This document shows, one piece after another, positions 49,066 through 59,435 of a stretch of DNA of 64,000 nucleotides (within the stretch, counting starts at the first letter, position 1; every line of letters starts with the position of its first letter). The position numbers and the translations under genes were made by a program. The notes below the pieces were generated by a model. It was not told the DNA's origin. It did no database searches and was given only the letters and a program-made list of their open reading frames with translations. The stretch comes from Diacronema lutheri (lineage: Eukaryota > Haptophyta > Pavlovophyceae > Pavlovales > Pavlovaceae). The DNA lies in the NCBI GenBank assembly GCA_019448385.1, contig JAGTXO010000053.1, forward strand, positions 124,001 to 188,000. Reading direction: 5' to 3'.

Positions 49066-51270
49066 CTAAGTGGCCGCGGCACCTTGCGCAACCAGCGCGA
49101 GCAGCACGCCCGCGCCGCCTGCGAGGCCGTGCGCGCCGACACTGGCGGTCATCAGCGCGTCGAGGCACGCGAACGTTGCGAGCGCCCGCGCGCCATCGTC
49201 GCCGCCGCGCGGCTGCGAGCGCACGACGGGCGATGGCTGCGGCTCCCCCTTGGCCGCGAGCGGCGGCCAGATCACACCGGCCAGCGCGACGGCATGCGCG
49301 CCGACCGCGACGGGCACGTCCGCGTCGAGCGGCGCAAAGTCGTAGCGCACGAGCGCGGCCGGGCGCGAGTCGTCCGTCGGCCGGTCGGCGACAAGCAGCC
49401 CGACCGGGCGCGGCGACTGAACGGACGGCGCCGCGACGGGCGCGCAGAGGAGCACGACGAGCAGGTGCGGCGTGCCGCCGAGCAGCGCGCGCGCGGCATC
49501 CGCCCCGTCGGCTCTGCCGCGCGCGGCCGCGGCGAGCAGCTCGGCCGCGCGCGTCGGGCCCAGCGCCGTGCGCGCGTCCTTGCGCGCGCGTGCGCGCGCC
49601 GTGTACGCGGCGCAGGCGTCATCGAGCACCGCCGCGCTGGGCGCGGTGCCAGTCGTCGCCCACGCGCGCAGCGCGTCGCGCACCCGCGTGACGATCGCCT
49701 GGTCGACTGCCGCCTCGCCGGCAGCGTGCGCCGGCGCACACGCCGGCGGTGCGGCGGCAGGCGCGAGCGCGGGCGCGCCGCTAGCGCCGTCGGCGCCGAC
49801 GGCGCCGTCGGCGCGCCGCCACGCGAGCTTCGCCTCGATCTGCTGCCGCACGGCGTGGCAAAGCCGGTCGATGCCGCGCGCGTCGTCAAGCGCGGCCAGC
49901 GCGTCCTCAGCGGCGGGGCGGTCGCTCGCGTCCGCGACGGCCTGCACGGAGAGCAGCGCGGCCGCACGCGCGTTGCACGCGCTCTGCGGCTCGGGCGCGA
50001 GCGCGAGCTCGAGCTCGAGCGGCGACGCGCCTCGCGCCGCGGCGATCGCAACCATCCGCACGTCCAACCGCTGCGCCAGCGCCATGTGTGCGTCGCGCGG
50101 CGCGCCCGACGACGGCGCGCGCGAGCGCATCGCCACGAGCCCGAGCGCGCGCGCCGGCGTTTTGCCGGCGTGTGCAGCACGAGCAGCGCCGCGCCCGCCA
50201 AGCTCGCGTTGCGCGTGACGAGCGCACAGATGCGCGTCGTCTTGTGCGCGTCCACTGCCACCCAGACCGCAGCGCGATCGGCGTCCACCTGCGCGTCGCA
50301 CAGGTCGCGCACGTCGTCCGGCGCGAGCCGTGCGACGCCGCCGGCGGAGCGCGCGTGGATCGCCCGCGCCTCCGCCGCGAGCACGGCCTGCGGGAGGTCG
50401 GCGTGGCGCGCGTCGACGATACCGCGCGTTGCGTGCACGCCGAGCTTCACGCCGCGGTAGAAGGCGCGCGCGTTGGCCGCGCGCGCGTGCGCCGGCCGTC
50501 CGTCCGCGTTGCGCCTCGCGCGCGCCTGCTTGCGCGCGCGCGCGAGGCCGTCGCGTGGCGGTGGCGGCAGCGTGGCGAGGAAGCGCGCGGCGGGCGGCGG
50601 TGCGCGCACGCCGCGCTCCCGCCGTGCGACGGCCGCGAGCCGCCGGCCCGCCGCGCTGTCGCCCGCGCCGACGTGCTGCCGGCGGCCGAGCGCCGCCGGT
50701 GGCGGCGGCGGCGGCACGGCGGCGGGCGGCGGCGCGGCGGCGGGCGGCGCGGCGGCGACGGCAGCACCACTCGGCTTGTCCGCCCACGCACCCGAGACGC
50801 TGTCCCAGGCCTTGCCCGGTGGCGCGCGCCCACGCGGCCGCGGGTGGCGGGCTCGAGCGGCAGGGGGCGGGCGGCCGGCGCGCCAGTCGAAGACAGGTGC
50901 AACCGTGGCGGCAGGCGCCGAGTGCTGCGCCTCGGTCACAGAGCGCGTGATGCGCGCGGCGACCGTGGCACGCCTGGCGGGCGGACGGTGAGCAGCGCCC
51001 GCCGGCGCGCCGGCGGGCGCGGCCGCCTCGAGCCCGGCGGAGGCGCCGCGCTTGCGCTTGCGCGCGCCGCCGCGCGTGCGCCTGCGCGCGCGCCCGCCGC
51101 GCGCCTGCGCGATCCGCGCGTCGCCAGCCGCGTCGCCGGTCGCCGCACCGCGCCGCACGTAGACAAGCGCGAACGCCTCCTCGCCGGTCCCGTCGACGCC
51201 GCCGCGCGCGCGGCGCAGGACCGACCGCCACTGCAGCCGCCGCGCGCGGCCGAACTCGCACGCGAATCAG
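49066..51270 (-). pseudogene. Polyprotein middle and C-terminal parts, copy 4
   Basis: Two overlapping frames carry coherent pieces: a basic region with GGARKRKRGAS, a Pro-rich linker, AFYRGVKLGVHATRGIVDAR and VAVDAHKTTRICALVTRNAS, then in the next frame LDVRMVAIAAARGASPLELE, HLLVVLLCAPVAAP and ACLDALMTASVGAHGLAGGA. Their order and spacing parallel the Ulp1-like units of copy 2. No catalytic triad can be recognised. The frame ends in TAG at 49,066-49,068. Confidence 0.35.
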
Positions 51271-51893
51271 CGCCCACCGCGCATGCCGACGGCCACAGAG
51301 TCGTCGTCGCGCCACCCGCGCCGGCGCGCGCGCAGCAGCACGCACTGCACGTCGAGCCAGCCCTCGTGCCATTCGGCCGTGCTGGGGGCGGCGCGAATCG
51401 ATTTTGAGAGATCGACGCCGAAGCCGCAAAGCCGCACGACGCACACCACGTTGTCGACGCGCACGTGCTCGCACAGCAGCGCGCAGATGTTGGCGTTGAC
51501 CGTCCTCTCCTTCTCGGCCGCCTCGGCCGTGCCGAGGGCGGCGGCGTCGCCTGCCGACTGCCCAAGGTACTCGACCACCCGCTCGACGGCCGCGCCCTCC
51601 GCACGCGCTGCGCTGGTGATCGCCGCATCGCCGACGGGCTCGCGCAGCGCCGCGATCGCGCCTTGCAACGCCGTCGCGTCGCCCGTCGCCGCCGTCGCTG
51701 CCACCGCCGCCGCGCTCGCGGTGCCGTGCGCGACGGCGTGCAGCGCGGCGGCGCGCGCGGCGGGGATGCGCTCGTCCAGCGCGAGCACGAGCGGCGGCCC
51801 GGCCGGCGTCTGCTGCCGCCGGTGCCGCCGGCTCGCAGCCGGGTGGTCGGCGCGCGCGCGCTCGAGCCGCGCGCGTAGCTCGATGACACGCGA
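51267..51893 (-). pseudogene. USP-like segment, copy 4
   Basis: Follows the YqaJ-like frame after a TAG. DERIPAARAAALHAVAHGTA could be the remnant of a C19 Cys-box helix with the Cys lost. VNANICALLCEHVRVDNVVC, VVRLCGFGVDLSKSI and EGWLDVQCVLLRARR have the strand order of the C19 core, and AFALVYVRR downstream fits the last strand. A TGA ends the frame at 51,267. Non-catalytic if the assignment is right; inference. Confidence 0.3.
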
Positions 51894-52721
51894 CTAGGAG
51901 GCCTGCACCCTCGGCTGCGCAAACTTGAGTTCTCCAGCGCCACGCGTCACGGCGTGCACGACGATCCGGTCCTCGTGCCGAAGGTACTGCACGTAGAGCG
52001 CTTTGCTCAAGCCGAGGACGTGCATGCCGAGCTGCAGCTGATCGCGCTGCGGCTGCGGCGGCCCGTCATCGCGCGCCTTGGCGTCCGCCTTGGTGAGCGT
52101 CTCCACCTCGAAAAGGACCTGCTCGTTGTCGCCGGCGAGGATGGCGAGCCCGTCCGGCGAGAAGGCGAACGGCGCGCTCTTGTCGTGCGGGTCCGCACGC
52201 ACCATCAGCAGGTTGCTCACAACGGTGATGCCGTACGCGGCCGCCAGCTTGCGCAGCGCGACGGCCTCGCCGAGGATGCTGGTCCGCACCTCGCGCCGCA
52301 GCCGGTGCATGTACTCGTCAATGCGCGTGTCGTGCGCGACGCCGGCGTTGTCGTTCACCCCCCCGACGTCGCCAACCTTGCTGCCCGTGACCTTTTCCCA
52401 TCGCTCGTCGTGCCAGCGCAAGCTGCGCTGCGCCTGCGCGCCCGCGCCGACGGCGTCGAGCACGCGGCGCAGCGCTGTGCCGTCGAGCGCGGGCACGGGC
52501 GCGCGGCCAGCCGCATAGACCTCGTCCGCTCGGCTGGCCGCTGCGTCGGCCGTCCGCTTGGCCATTCCGAGCACGTCCTCGACCGCAAGCTTGGCTGGCG
52601 CCGCCGAGCTCCCGTGGCGATTCTCCCAAAGCGCGAGGAGCCTGCCAAGGGAGGGCGTGCCCGTCAGGCGGTCCTCGACCACGTGCTTCAGGCTCGCATC
52701 GTCGCCCAGCGCGGCCGCCAC
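51894..52721 (-). CDS. YqaJ-like PD-(D/E)XK nuclease, copy 4
   Basis: 275 codons in one open frame, the clearest version of this domain in the window. Residues 102-122 (RWHDERWEKVTGSKVGDVGG) match the YqaJ N-terminal segment, whose usual form is R-x-x-x-(I/V)-T-(A/G)-S-K. SPDG at 188-191 supplies the metal-binding Asp, FEVET at 204-208 is the E-x-K position with Glu instead of Lys, and QLQLGMHVLGLSKALYVQYL at 228-247 is the Gln-bearing helix and strand typical of YqaJ/lambda exonuclease. The family digests double-stranded DNA ends and is common in viruses and mobile elements. The Lys loss may make it inactive. It ends in TAG with related sequence continuing in frame. Confidence 0.6.
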   Translation of the reverse strand: MAAALGDDASLKHVVEDRLTGTPSLGRLLALWENRHGSSAAPAKLAVEDVLGMAKRTADAAASRADEVYAAGRAPVPALDGTALRRVLDAVGAGAQAQRSLRWHDERWEKVTGSKVGDVGGVNDNAGVAHDTRIDEYMHRLRREVRTSILGEAVALRKLAAAYGITVVSNLLMVRADPHDKSAPFAFSPDGLAILAGDNEQVLFEVETLTKADAKARDDGPPQPQRDQLQLGMHVLGLSKALYVQYLRHEDRIVVHAVTRGAGELKFAQPRVQAS

Positions 52722-53690
52722 AGCTCAGAACACGCGCGCGTGGCGCGCTTTCCGCTCGGCACGCGCGCCGCCGTCGTCCGCCGCGCGGCGGATGGCGTCG
52801 CTCACACGCGCAACGCGGAGCGAGACGACGGCGTGCGCCGGCGCGTCGGCGGCCACATCGAGCGTGTGCCGCCGGATGGCCAGCTGCCCATCGCCCATGC
52901 GCGGCGGCAGCGACGCGCACGCCGCGACGGTCGTCGTGCCGGCCACGCTGTCGCACAGCCAGCTCGCCTCGCCGCCGCCCGCAAACTCGAAGGTCGCAAA
53001 ACCCTCGCGGCCGAAAGCGCGACGAAGTGGTCGAGCACCGCCTCGTTGATCGCGCGCGCCGCCGGCCACGTCGATGCGCCGCCAGCAGCGCCAGCCGTCG
53101 TGCCGCGCGTAGCGCTGCACCTCGCAGGGCAGGTGCAGCCGGACGCGCGCACGCCGTCCGTCCGCGTCCGCGGCAGCTCGAGCTCGCGCACCTTGGGGCA
53201 GAACCAGAGCGGATTGGACGCCTCGAGGCACAGCACGACGAGCCGCCCGTCCGTGCCGACCAGCGCGCGCGCGTCGCGCAGCAGCTCGACGGCGAGCTCG
53301 GACGTTGCCGTGCGCAAGGTCGGCTGACCCTTCGAGCGGTCGGGCGGGAAGAGGCCGCCGCCGACGAGTCGGCGGCGAGCATAACGAGCAGCGGCGGCGG
53401 CGGCGTCCGCGGCACCTCCCGCCCGCAGCTGCCATCAACCCATCTAGGTCGGAGCTCGTGCAGAGGGCCTTGAGCTCGACGCGCGCGCCGGCGCCCGTCT
53501 GCTTGGAAAACGTGGCGAGCATGGCGCACGTGCTCGCCCTCGCGCCGCACTGCCAGCTGACGCGCGCGAGGAGCCCTTCGAGCGTGTCCGTTTAGCGCGG
53601 CCGCGTGACCGCATCGAGCACAGCCGGGCGGAGCTGGAGGCTGCCGAGCGTGACGCACAGCACCGCCTCGTGGTGGACGCGTAGCAGCTC
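52722..53690 (-). pseudogene. Polyprotein N-terminal remnants, copy 4
   Basis: Coherent pieces in changing frames: ELLRVHHEAVLCVTLGSLQL, MLATFSKQTGAGARVELKAL, GRLVVLCLEASNPLWFCPKV, and FEFAGGGEASWLCDSVAGTT. They precede the YqaJ-like frame as the corresponding region does in copy 2 (23,300-24,000). Cys-containing strands suggest a USP-like finger, but this is weak. Multiple frame changes; not functional. Confidence 0.3.
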
Positions 53691-53694
53691 CTTA

Positions 53695-54180
53695 ATGCAC
53701 AGGCGCCGTCGGCGCCATTTCTGCGCCGCTCGCGTGACGGCCGCCCACCTCCGTTGGCGCCGCCAACGCCGCCGTGCGCGGCCGGCGCGGTCGCTCTGAG
53801 CGCGCTTGCTTCTGCGGCCGCCATATCGCCGTCGCCTCGCCCATGCCCGCGCCCCGCGCCGCCCCCTTCATCGCGGCCTCGTCGCGCGCCACGGCCACTG
53901 TACTCTCCCCGCCGACGTAGCCTCAGCTTTTCTCGGTACACGAGGTGCGCGGGCATGGGCGAGTAGCTTTCACCAGCCCGCCACAGACCCCCCCCCCCCC
54001 CCCCCTTCCCTTTTGCCGCCTTACCGGATTGGCGCAAAGCGGATGCGTGACTGATGGGCCACGCGCGAGGCGGCGACGTACAAGTTGTGTTTGAAGCACG
54101 GATCGGCGAGCTACACACCCGCGCACTCGAGCACTTACCCCTACGCCTTGTCGGTCGTCATCGCACATCCTCTGTGAAGG
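53695..54180 (-). mobile_element. Helitron fragment e
   Basis: Right to left: LADPCFKHNLYVAASRVAHQ (Pif1 C-terminus, about 54,115-54,055), a C tract, then 220 bp of the downstream Helitron segment (53,915-53,695) as in fragment a. Small and broken. Confidence 0.55.
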
Positions 54181-54924
54181 CAAAGTGGGGGGGGAGGGAA
54201 GTGTGCCTGGAGGACGGCGTTTATGCTAGCCAAACTCCTTGACCTCGAGAAGCCGACACAAAACGATGGCTCTCAGCAGCCGTCGTCGCAAGGCGAGAGA
54301 CCGGAACGGCTCTTCTCTTAGGCGCACTGGTTCGAACTGTCGCCGTTCAAGCCGTCGCTCAATCCGGCGCCGGCGTGGAGGCTCCTTTGACCGAAGAAAA
54401 GCTCCGTCGCAGAATTGGCCGAATGGGGATATGAGAGGTATGGAAACGATATCGTGGTCGAATTTGTTCCATGTGCGCGATCATAGGCCAAAAACCATTT
54501 TCCTCATCAATTTCGTCGCTCCGCATATCCTCGCTCGGATGCGCGCAAGTAGGTCTCGAGGAGCATCGCACCGATGGGAAATGCTCATGCCAACGGTCCG
54601 GACAGGTTCTGCCGCAGCTTGTTGACCAGCGTCGTTGTGCAAGGCCAACGGATCGCGCCACCAGAATTGCAGACTGCGCGCTTGCGGCCGACCGCGCGCC
54701 CTGTATGCGCCGCGCCGCCGGGCGCGAGCACGCCCGCGGGCGCGCCGACCGTCGGCGCGCCAGCGATTGCGGCCGGCGCGCACGCCTCACTAAAGACGGA
54801 AAGGTGCCGCAGACCCGCCACCGATGTGCTCAGCCTCCTTGCCGCAGTCGACACGAACGCAGCCTTGCCGGCGTGCTCTGCGTCCTCGCCGGCGTCGTTG
54901 TGCACGTACATTCAGCGGGGAATT
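54181..54924. other. Gene-poor stretch with repeat R2
   Basis: The part 54,655-54,800 is the inverted partner of R2 at 34,330-34,470. The rest (54,240-54,640) has Arg/Ser-rich frames without recognisable domains; one piece, TEEKLRRRIGRMGI, near 54,390, looks protein-like but is short. Confidence 0.4.
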
Positions 54925-55575
54925 CTAAAATTTCGGAGCAACGGCGAGCGCTCCTGTCTGCGCGTGCTGCTGCTGCACCATGTGCGCGGAGCGACGCGCC
55001 TCGCGGCTGTTCGCACGTACAATTGCATCGTTCAATCAATGTCCATGGCAGCCTGCGCGACCCGCGGCCTGCTGCGCGACGATGATGGGAGGGCAAGCTC
55101 TTGACGGCAAGCCGGGGATGGTCGTGGTGCTCCTACGCAACCTTGCGCCACGCGACGGGCTGTGCAACGGCACGTGGCTGATCTTGCGCCGGGTGCGCGC
55201 AGGCAGACGGCTGCTCATCTGCGTGCGGCGCGGCGCGGCGTTATCGCGGCGAGGATCGATCGCACGGTGCTCATCCCGCGCGTGGACCACGTCTCGCGGA
55301 TAGACAACACGTTTGCTTTCATGTGGACGCGCCGCCAGTTAGCCGTCCGGCCTGCGCTCGCGATGACGACCAACAAGGCGCAGAGGCAGGCGAGCGAGTG
55401 CGCGGGCATGCGGCTCGCCGATCCGTGCTTCGCGTACGGCTAGCTTTCCGTCGGCGCCTTGCCCGTGAGCCATCCGTCGCGCATCCGCCCTGCGCTCAAC
55501 CTGGACGGCGTCACGCGAGGTGCTTCGCTACGTCGCTGAGTAGTAGGGCGGTAGCGCGCGACGAGGCCGCTATGC
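54925..55575 (+). pseudogene. Helitron Pif1 helicase fragment c (longest)
   Basis: FRSNGERSCLRVLLLHHVRG-AT, then CATRGLLRDDDG, then LDGKPGMVVVLLRNLAPRDG followed by LCNGTWLILRRV, then VLIPRVDHVSRIDNTFAFMW, TRRQLAVRPALAMTTNKAQR and GMRLADPCFAYG. These are in order the linker and motifs V-VI end of Helitron helicases (the family form is AMTINKAQGQ). Frames change at least twice and the Walker motifs are absent, so it is a remnant. It continues into the first bases of the downstream Helitron segment (CGCGCGACGAGGCCGCTATG at 55,555) and stops there. Confidence 0.65.
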
Positions 55576-56124
55576 TGGGATATATCAGCATTTCGCGCCG
55601 GCGCAGCACTCCTACGGCCTTCAGCTCCGGGGTTCCCCACTGCGGTGGCAGTGGGGTTTACCCGGGTGGCCGGCGCGCCGTGCGTGAGCCGTCGTCGCGC
55701 TCATTCGTTCTTTCGCCACCTGGTTTTCCCGGCGCAGGCCTGCTGGCGCTCGCCGGCGCGCTGGTGGGCTGGTGCCCTGGTTCTCTTTCCCCGCGACTCG
55801 GCTTTGTTTTGTGCTGCGCGGTGCGCCGGGTGTGGGCGGGCGTCTGGGCGGTGTGACGCCGGGGTGGCGGGGTGTTGTCGGGCGCTGCGAGACTGCATAA
55901 GTCGGTGCGGGGGGGGGGGAACTTATCTTCCTTCTCTCTCCTGGCCTTCTCCCCATGTCAATCCTCCACACCGACACACTCCTCCCGCTCTTGCGCTCGC
56001 CTTCTGGCTGCCCGTCTACGTCGGGTGGGTTCGCGCACGCGCTTGGCCCGCGTCCCGCGCCCGTCCCTCTCCCCTTCTTGTTGCATCTCTCTTTCCAGTG
56101 ATCTCGCCCCGCCAGTTCCCGTAT
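55576..56124. other. Spacer, nothing recognised; one hairpin
   Basis: A perfect 9-bp stem CCCCACTGC-GGTG-GCAGTGGGG sits at 55,636-55,657, 60 bases after Helitron fragment c. Helitrons end in a hairpin followed by CTRR, but no CTRR follows at the right distance. No gene seen in the rest. Confidence 0.35.
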
Positions 56125-56556
56125 ATATATTGGAACGTGCAGTGTGAGATCACGCCTGAAAGCCGCACGAGAGCCGAAACCCCCCTACGCCGCCACCGCA
56201 CCACCAAAACAGCGCCCGCCGGCCCCCTGCGCCACGAGCGCCACCTCAAGCGAGCGCATGGAGAAGACACTGCGCGCGGGCGTATAATCGGTATATCGTG
56301 CGGTGGCTTGGACGGCGTGTATCGCCTGCACGCGGTCGGCGGCACGCGACCGGCAGTGCGCGGCGGTTAGGCACGTGCGGGCCCTTTGGGCCCGTCGGGC
56401 CTCGCTGCTAGCTCGCTGGTGACCGGGATGCACGGGGATCGACGACATTGGTGGCTACTCGATCCCCCGCAGCTGGTGCTGACCCCGCTGTCCTGACGTA
56501 AGCGCCGTTAGTATCATCGGAATACGATCTCAGGCTGCACGCTCCAATATATTTAT
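56125..56556. mobile_element. Family A element with inverted ends, carrying a Fanzor-element terminus
   Basis: The left end ATATATTGGAACGTGCAGTG (56,127) and the inverted right end CGCTCCAATATAT (to 56,556) suggest a 430-bp non-autonomous terminal-repeat element. Its interior holds, at 56,297-56,513, a 217-bp copy of the terminal sequence of Fanzor-polyprotein copy 5 (60,783-60,984), inverted, ending GCGCCGTTAGTA. Either the two families are nested or the small element captured the end of the large one. Confidence 0.55.
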
Positions 56557-56629
56557 CCCAACACGCGATAAAAAGGGGGCGGCGCGCGAGTGGAGGTCTG
56601 CCGCGTTGGCTGGCGTGCGCGATGTTTGC

Positions 56630-57390
56630 GGTGCTGGGCGCGTCTCTGGGCGCGGGGTGAGGACAGGACAAAATGGCGAGCGCGGAGCTCGGCGCGGGCG
56701 CGGGCGAAGGGGCGGCGATACGGCTGCCCCAGCAGCAAGCGCGCCCAGCTCGCCCGCGCCGGCCGCGCACGGTGGCGCTGGCGGCACCAATCCCCTCAGG
56801 GCGGGTGGCCGCCATACGAGCGTCGTGGAACAGGCGCCTACCTGCGCAACGTCTGGTCTTCGAATGGCGCCGACGGCGACTGTGCGCCTGAGGTGCCGGC
56901 GGGCCTGGGGGGCGAATTGCACGAGCCCGTCGACCACGCTCTGGGGCAAGCCGGCCTTCGCCGAGGCTGCTGCGTGCGCATCTGGGACCGAGGCTGCTGC
57001 GGCCATGGCAGGTGTCCCCCCCCTCGGCCTGCGCTCGGCTACGCGCCGATTGACGCGGCCGGTTCAGGCGGCGCTTGACCAGCGTCGCCAGCCGGCCCGC
57101 GCCGTCGTTGCGCGCACTATTCGAGGACTTGGTGGCCAAAGACCAGCAGGGCACCGAGCGACGCGTGCGCGTTGGACGGGCGTGCTGACTTTGAACAAGA
57201 TCCGCGGGCGTGGCGACGCGCGGGCCGTCCACACGGACATGCGCGAGCTGATCGACGAGGTTGTGTCCGTCGCGCACGACGTTCCGTAAAATTGGCTGGG
57301 ATGCTTGCCCGACATTGTCTGGTGAAATTTGACGCACGGCGGCCTGCACTAGCAAGACAACGCCGACAAGAATTGCTGCCCCGAGTCGAT
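56630..57390 (+). mobile_element. Helitron fragment f (downstream segment only)
   Basis: Plus-strand copy of the segment following the helicase in fragments a and b: GGAGCTCGGCGCGGGCGCGG at 56,680, the phrase ALGYAPIDAAGSGG near 57,050, then LNKIRGRGDARAVHTDMREL ending in a TAA at 57,287-57,289. The last phrase is conserved with fragment a at protein level while the DNA differs, so it was probably coding once. Confidence 0.5.
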
Positions 57391-57419
57391 CGTCCACGCC
57401 CGCTCCTCGCTCCTTCGAG

Positions 57420-57960
57420 GACGCAACGTGTCTGCTCGCCGCTGCGGCAGCCAGATCGCCACCGCTCCGAACGCGCCTGCGCTCAGTGCCGCGCACACGC
57501 TTTCGTCCACCCCTCACGCCACGTCATGCGCCACGACCACTGCGCACGCTGACCAACGTTGCCACCTTTCGCTCGCGCGCCGCTCCCTCTCATCGCGGCC
57601 TCGTCGCGCGCCACGGTCACCATAATCTCCCCACCATCGAGGTTGCGCGTAACGCTAGTGCGCGTATCGCTGTCCGGTAAAGCGCAAAGCGGATGCGCGA
57701 CGGATGGCCCACGCGCGAGGCGGCGACGTACAAGCCGTTCATGAAGCACGGATCAGCGAACCAAAAGCCCGCGCATTCATGCGTTGGCCGTGCGCCTTGC
57801 TGATCGCCATCGCAAACGCAGGCCGGACAGGATGCTGGCGGCGAGGTCCACGCGCGAGATGAGCACTGTACAGTCCTCGCCCGCGTCCGTGCCGGGCCGC
57901 GAGCACCCGAGCAGCCGTCCGCCCGCACGTTCTCAGCGTTGCAGACTGGCGCACTATATC
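57420..57960 (-). mobile_element. Helitron fragment d
   Basis: Right to left: helicase end with SSPASCPACVCDGDQQGA and FWFADPCFMNGLYVAASRVG (57,850-57,700), then the ARDEAAM start of the downstream segment (57,640-57,420). It lies tail to tail with fragment f. Broken. Confidence 0.5.
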
Positions 57961-57982
57961 CGTTAGCAGGTTAGCACCCGAG

Positions 57983-58078
57983 ATCGTGAGGACGTGCAGT
58001 CTGAGATCGTGAGGACGGCATGGCATCACGTGTCGCGCCACCGCCTGAGAGCCGCACGAGAGCCGAAACCCCCCCACC
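57983..58078 (+). repeat. Family A repeat, directly upstream of the glycosyltransferase
   Basis: GAGATCGTGAGGACGTGCAG followed by TCTGAGATCGTGAGGACGGC and CGTGTCGCGCCACCGCCTGA. The in-frame ATG at 58,020 lies inside this repeat and is therefore not taken as the start of the next gene. Confidence 0.75.
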
Positions 58079-58115
58079 TCTTTTAAAAAGACACGCCGTA
58101 TTATGCGCTCACCCA

Positions 58116-59435
58116 ATGCCCATGCGCCCACTCTCGTTGCGAGAGTGGGCGGCGTGCGTGATCATTGCTTGCCTGCTGTGGTACGCGTCGCACGCGGCTC
58201 TATTTCGTCTCAGGCCGTCCGAGCGCATGCCGCAGTCTGCCGGTCAACCGCCGGCAGTGGGCGCCAAAATTGTCCTCCTCACGCTCGATCCGCGCGGCGC
58301 AATCGGGTGGATAGGCGATAGTAGCTGGCGTCGCGAGTCGCCGCGTGACTTGGTCGGCTGGCCTGGTCGCTTGCGCGACATGCATAGGCAATACGAGGTC
58401 AACTGGAGGTGCTACGCTCAGCTGCACAACTACACGCTGGTGATCGAGCGCGACGACGACGCTGCTCGCTGGCGCTTTGAGCGCAACGGCGACCTGGGTG
58501 ATGCGGAAGTTTGGAAAGGGAGCGACGAGGGTCACGTCGACCTGCGCTCCCTGCCGGCGCCATACTCACCGTTTTGGGTCAAAGTGGACCTGCTCGAGCG
58601 ATTCCTTCCAGGCGCAGATTGGGCCGTGTATTTCGATGCGGATGCCCTGTTTGTCGCGCTGCCAACGCGGTTCGAAGAGGTGGTTTCTCAGGTGGCCAGC
58701 CCGTCGACAGACCTGTTCGTCGTGGGCAGCGCGCAGCTTCTCGACAGCGCGGACATCGTGGAGCACACGCTGTGCGCCGGTCTGTTCGCGGTGCGCAACT
58801 CCCCCGGCGGCTGGTGGTTCGTACGTCGTTGGTTTGCACTTCGCCATCAGGACAATTTGTGGGGCGACCAGGGTGCGTTCCACCACGCGGTGCTTGAAAT
58901 GCACCTGCGGCACAATGCGACTCGGTCTTCTGGGGCAAAGGCTCCGCCTTGGTACGCGAAGGCCTACGACAGCGTTGCGTCCCCCTGCCTGCGCGCGCAC
59001 TGGAGCCTCAGCAGGCAACCCGCCGATATTCGCTGCGTGGGCAACGCGATGCGCTCCCTTCGCGATCGCCCGTTCGTGGACATGCGCACGGAATGGCCGG
59101 TGGCGTGGTCGAGCCAATTCGGCCTCGATTTGAATGGCATGTTCATGCGCGGGCCGTGGTCACAGATGATCTCCGATTTACACGGCAATTTCACCCGCAG
59201 ACGCTCCCCCCCCTTGCTCGCGCACACAAAGACGGGGCGCAAATTCCCGCTCAGCGCCCTGTACTATCGCAATGCCATCCATGGGCTTGCCATGTCCTGC
59301 CCGCCCGCAATCGCTCGCGCGGATCCCGCAGATTTTGTCCGTGGTGCTGTCTTTGGCGAGCGCACGTCTGAGTGGAGCCGTTCGTTCAAGACGACCACGC
59401 CGCAAACCCCGCATGCCTTTGCGCAACGCGCGTAG
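58116..59435 (+). CDS. Type II membrane glycosyltransferase (GT34-like)
   Basis: 439 codons from the ATG at 58,116 (58,122 is equally possible) to TAG. Residues 11-30 (WAACVIIACLLWYASHAALF) form a single N-terminal anchor after a short basic tail, the Golgi type II layout. The catalytic domain has YAQLHNYTLVIE (100-111), then PFWVKVDLLERFLPGADWAV-YFDADALF (152-179) with the DxD metal and sugar-nucleotide motif, as in GT34 (GMA12/MNN10) and similar alpha-glycosyltransferases, then a later LWGDQGAFHHAVLE. It likely transfers galactose, mannose or xylose to glycoproteins or polysaccharides in the Golgi; the sugar cannot be told. TCTTTTAAAAAGA at 58,082-58,094 may act as a TATA-like element. Intact and flanked by repeats on both sides. 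Confidence 0.7.
   Translation: MPMRPLSLREWAACVIIACLLWYASHAALFRLRPSERMPQSAGQPPAVGAKIVLLTLDPRGAIGWIGDSSWRRESPRDLVGWPGRLRDMHRQYEVNWRCYAQLHNYTLVIERDDDAARWRFERNGDLGDAEVWKGSDEGHVDLRSLPAPYSPFWVKVDLLERFLPGADWAVYFDADALFVALPTRFEEVVSQVASPSTDLFVVGSAQLLDSADIVEHTLCAGLFAVRNSPGGWWFVRRWFALRHQDNLWGDQGAFHHAVLEMHLRHNATRSSGAKAPPWYAKAYDSVASPCLRAHWSLSRQPADIRCVGNAMRSLRDRPFVDMRTEWPVAWSSQFGLDLNGMFMRGPWSQMISDLHGNFTRRRSPPLLAHTKTGRKFPLSALYYRNAIHGLAMSCPPAIARADPADFVRGAVFGERTSEWSRSFKTTTPQTPHAFAQRA

Larger units (their letters stand above)
47693..53690 (-). mobile_element. Fanzor-polyprotein element, copy 4 (diverged, truncated)
   Basis: Runs right to left in the same order as copy 2: USP-like and YqaJ-like parts (53,690-51,270), Ulp1-like parts (51,200-49,066), Fanzor N-terminal half (48,901-47,693). 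Similarity to the other copies is at motif level only, so this is a different subfamily. It ends just before where RuvC-I should appear, next to the beta-propeller gene. The right end meets Helitron fragment e. Confidence 0.6.

Noticed and set aside
55636-55657. Helitron 3' terminal hairpin
   Set aside because: No CTRR follows at the expected distance and the hairpin is not seen after the other Helitron fragments.
58020-58022. ATG at 58,020 as start of the glycosyltransferase
   Set aside because: It lies within a family A repeat; the membrane anchor begins after 58,116.
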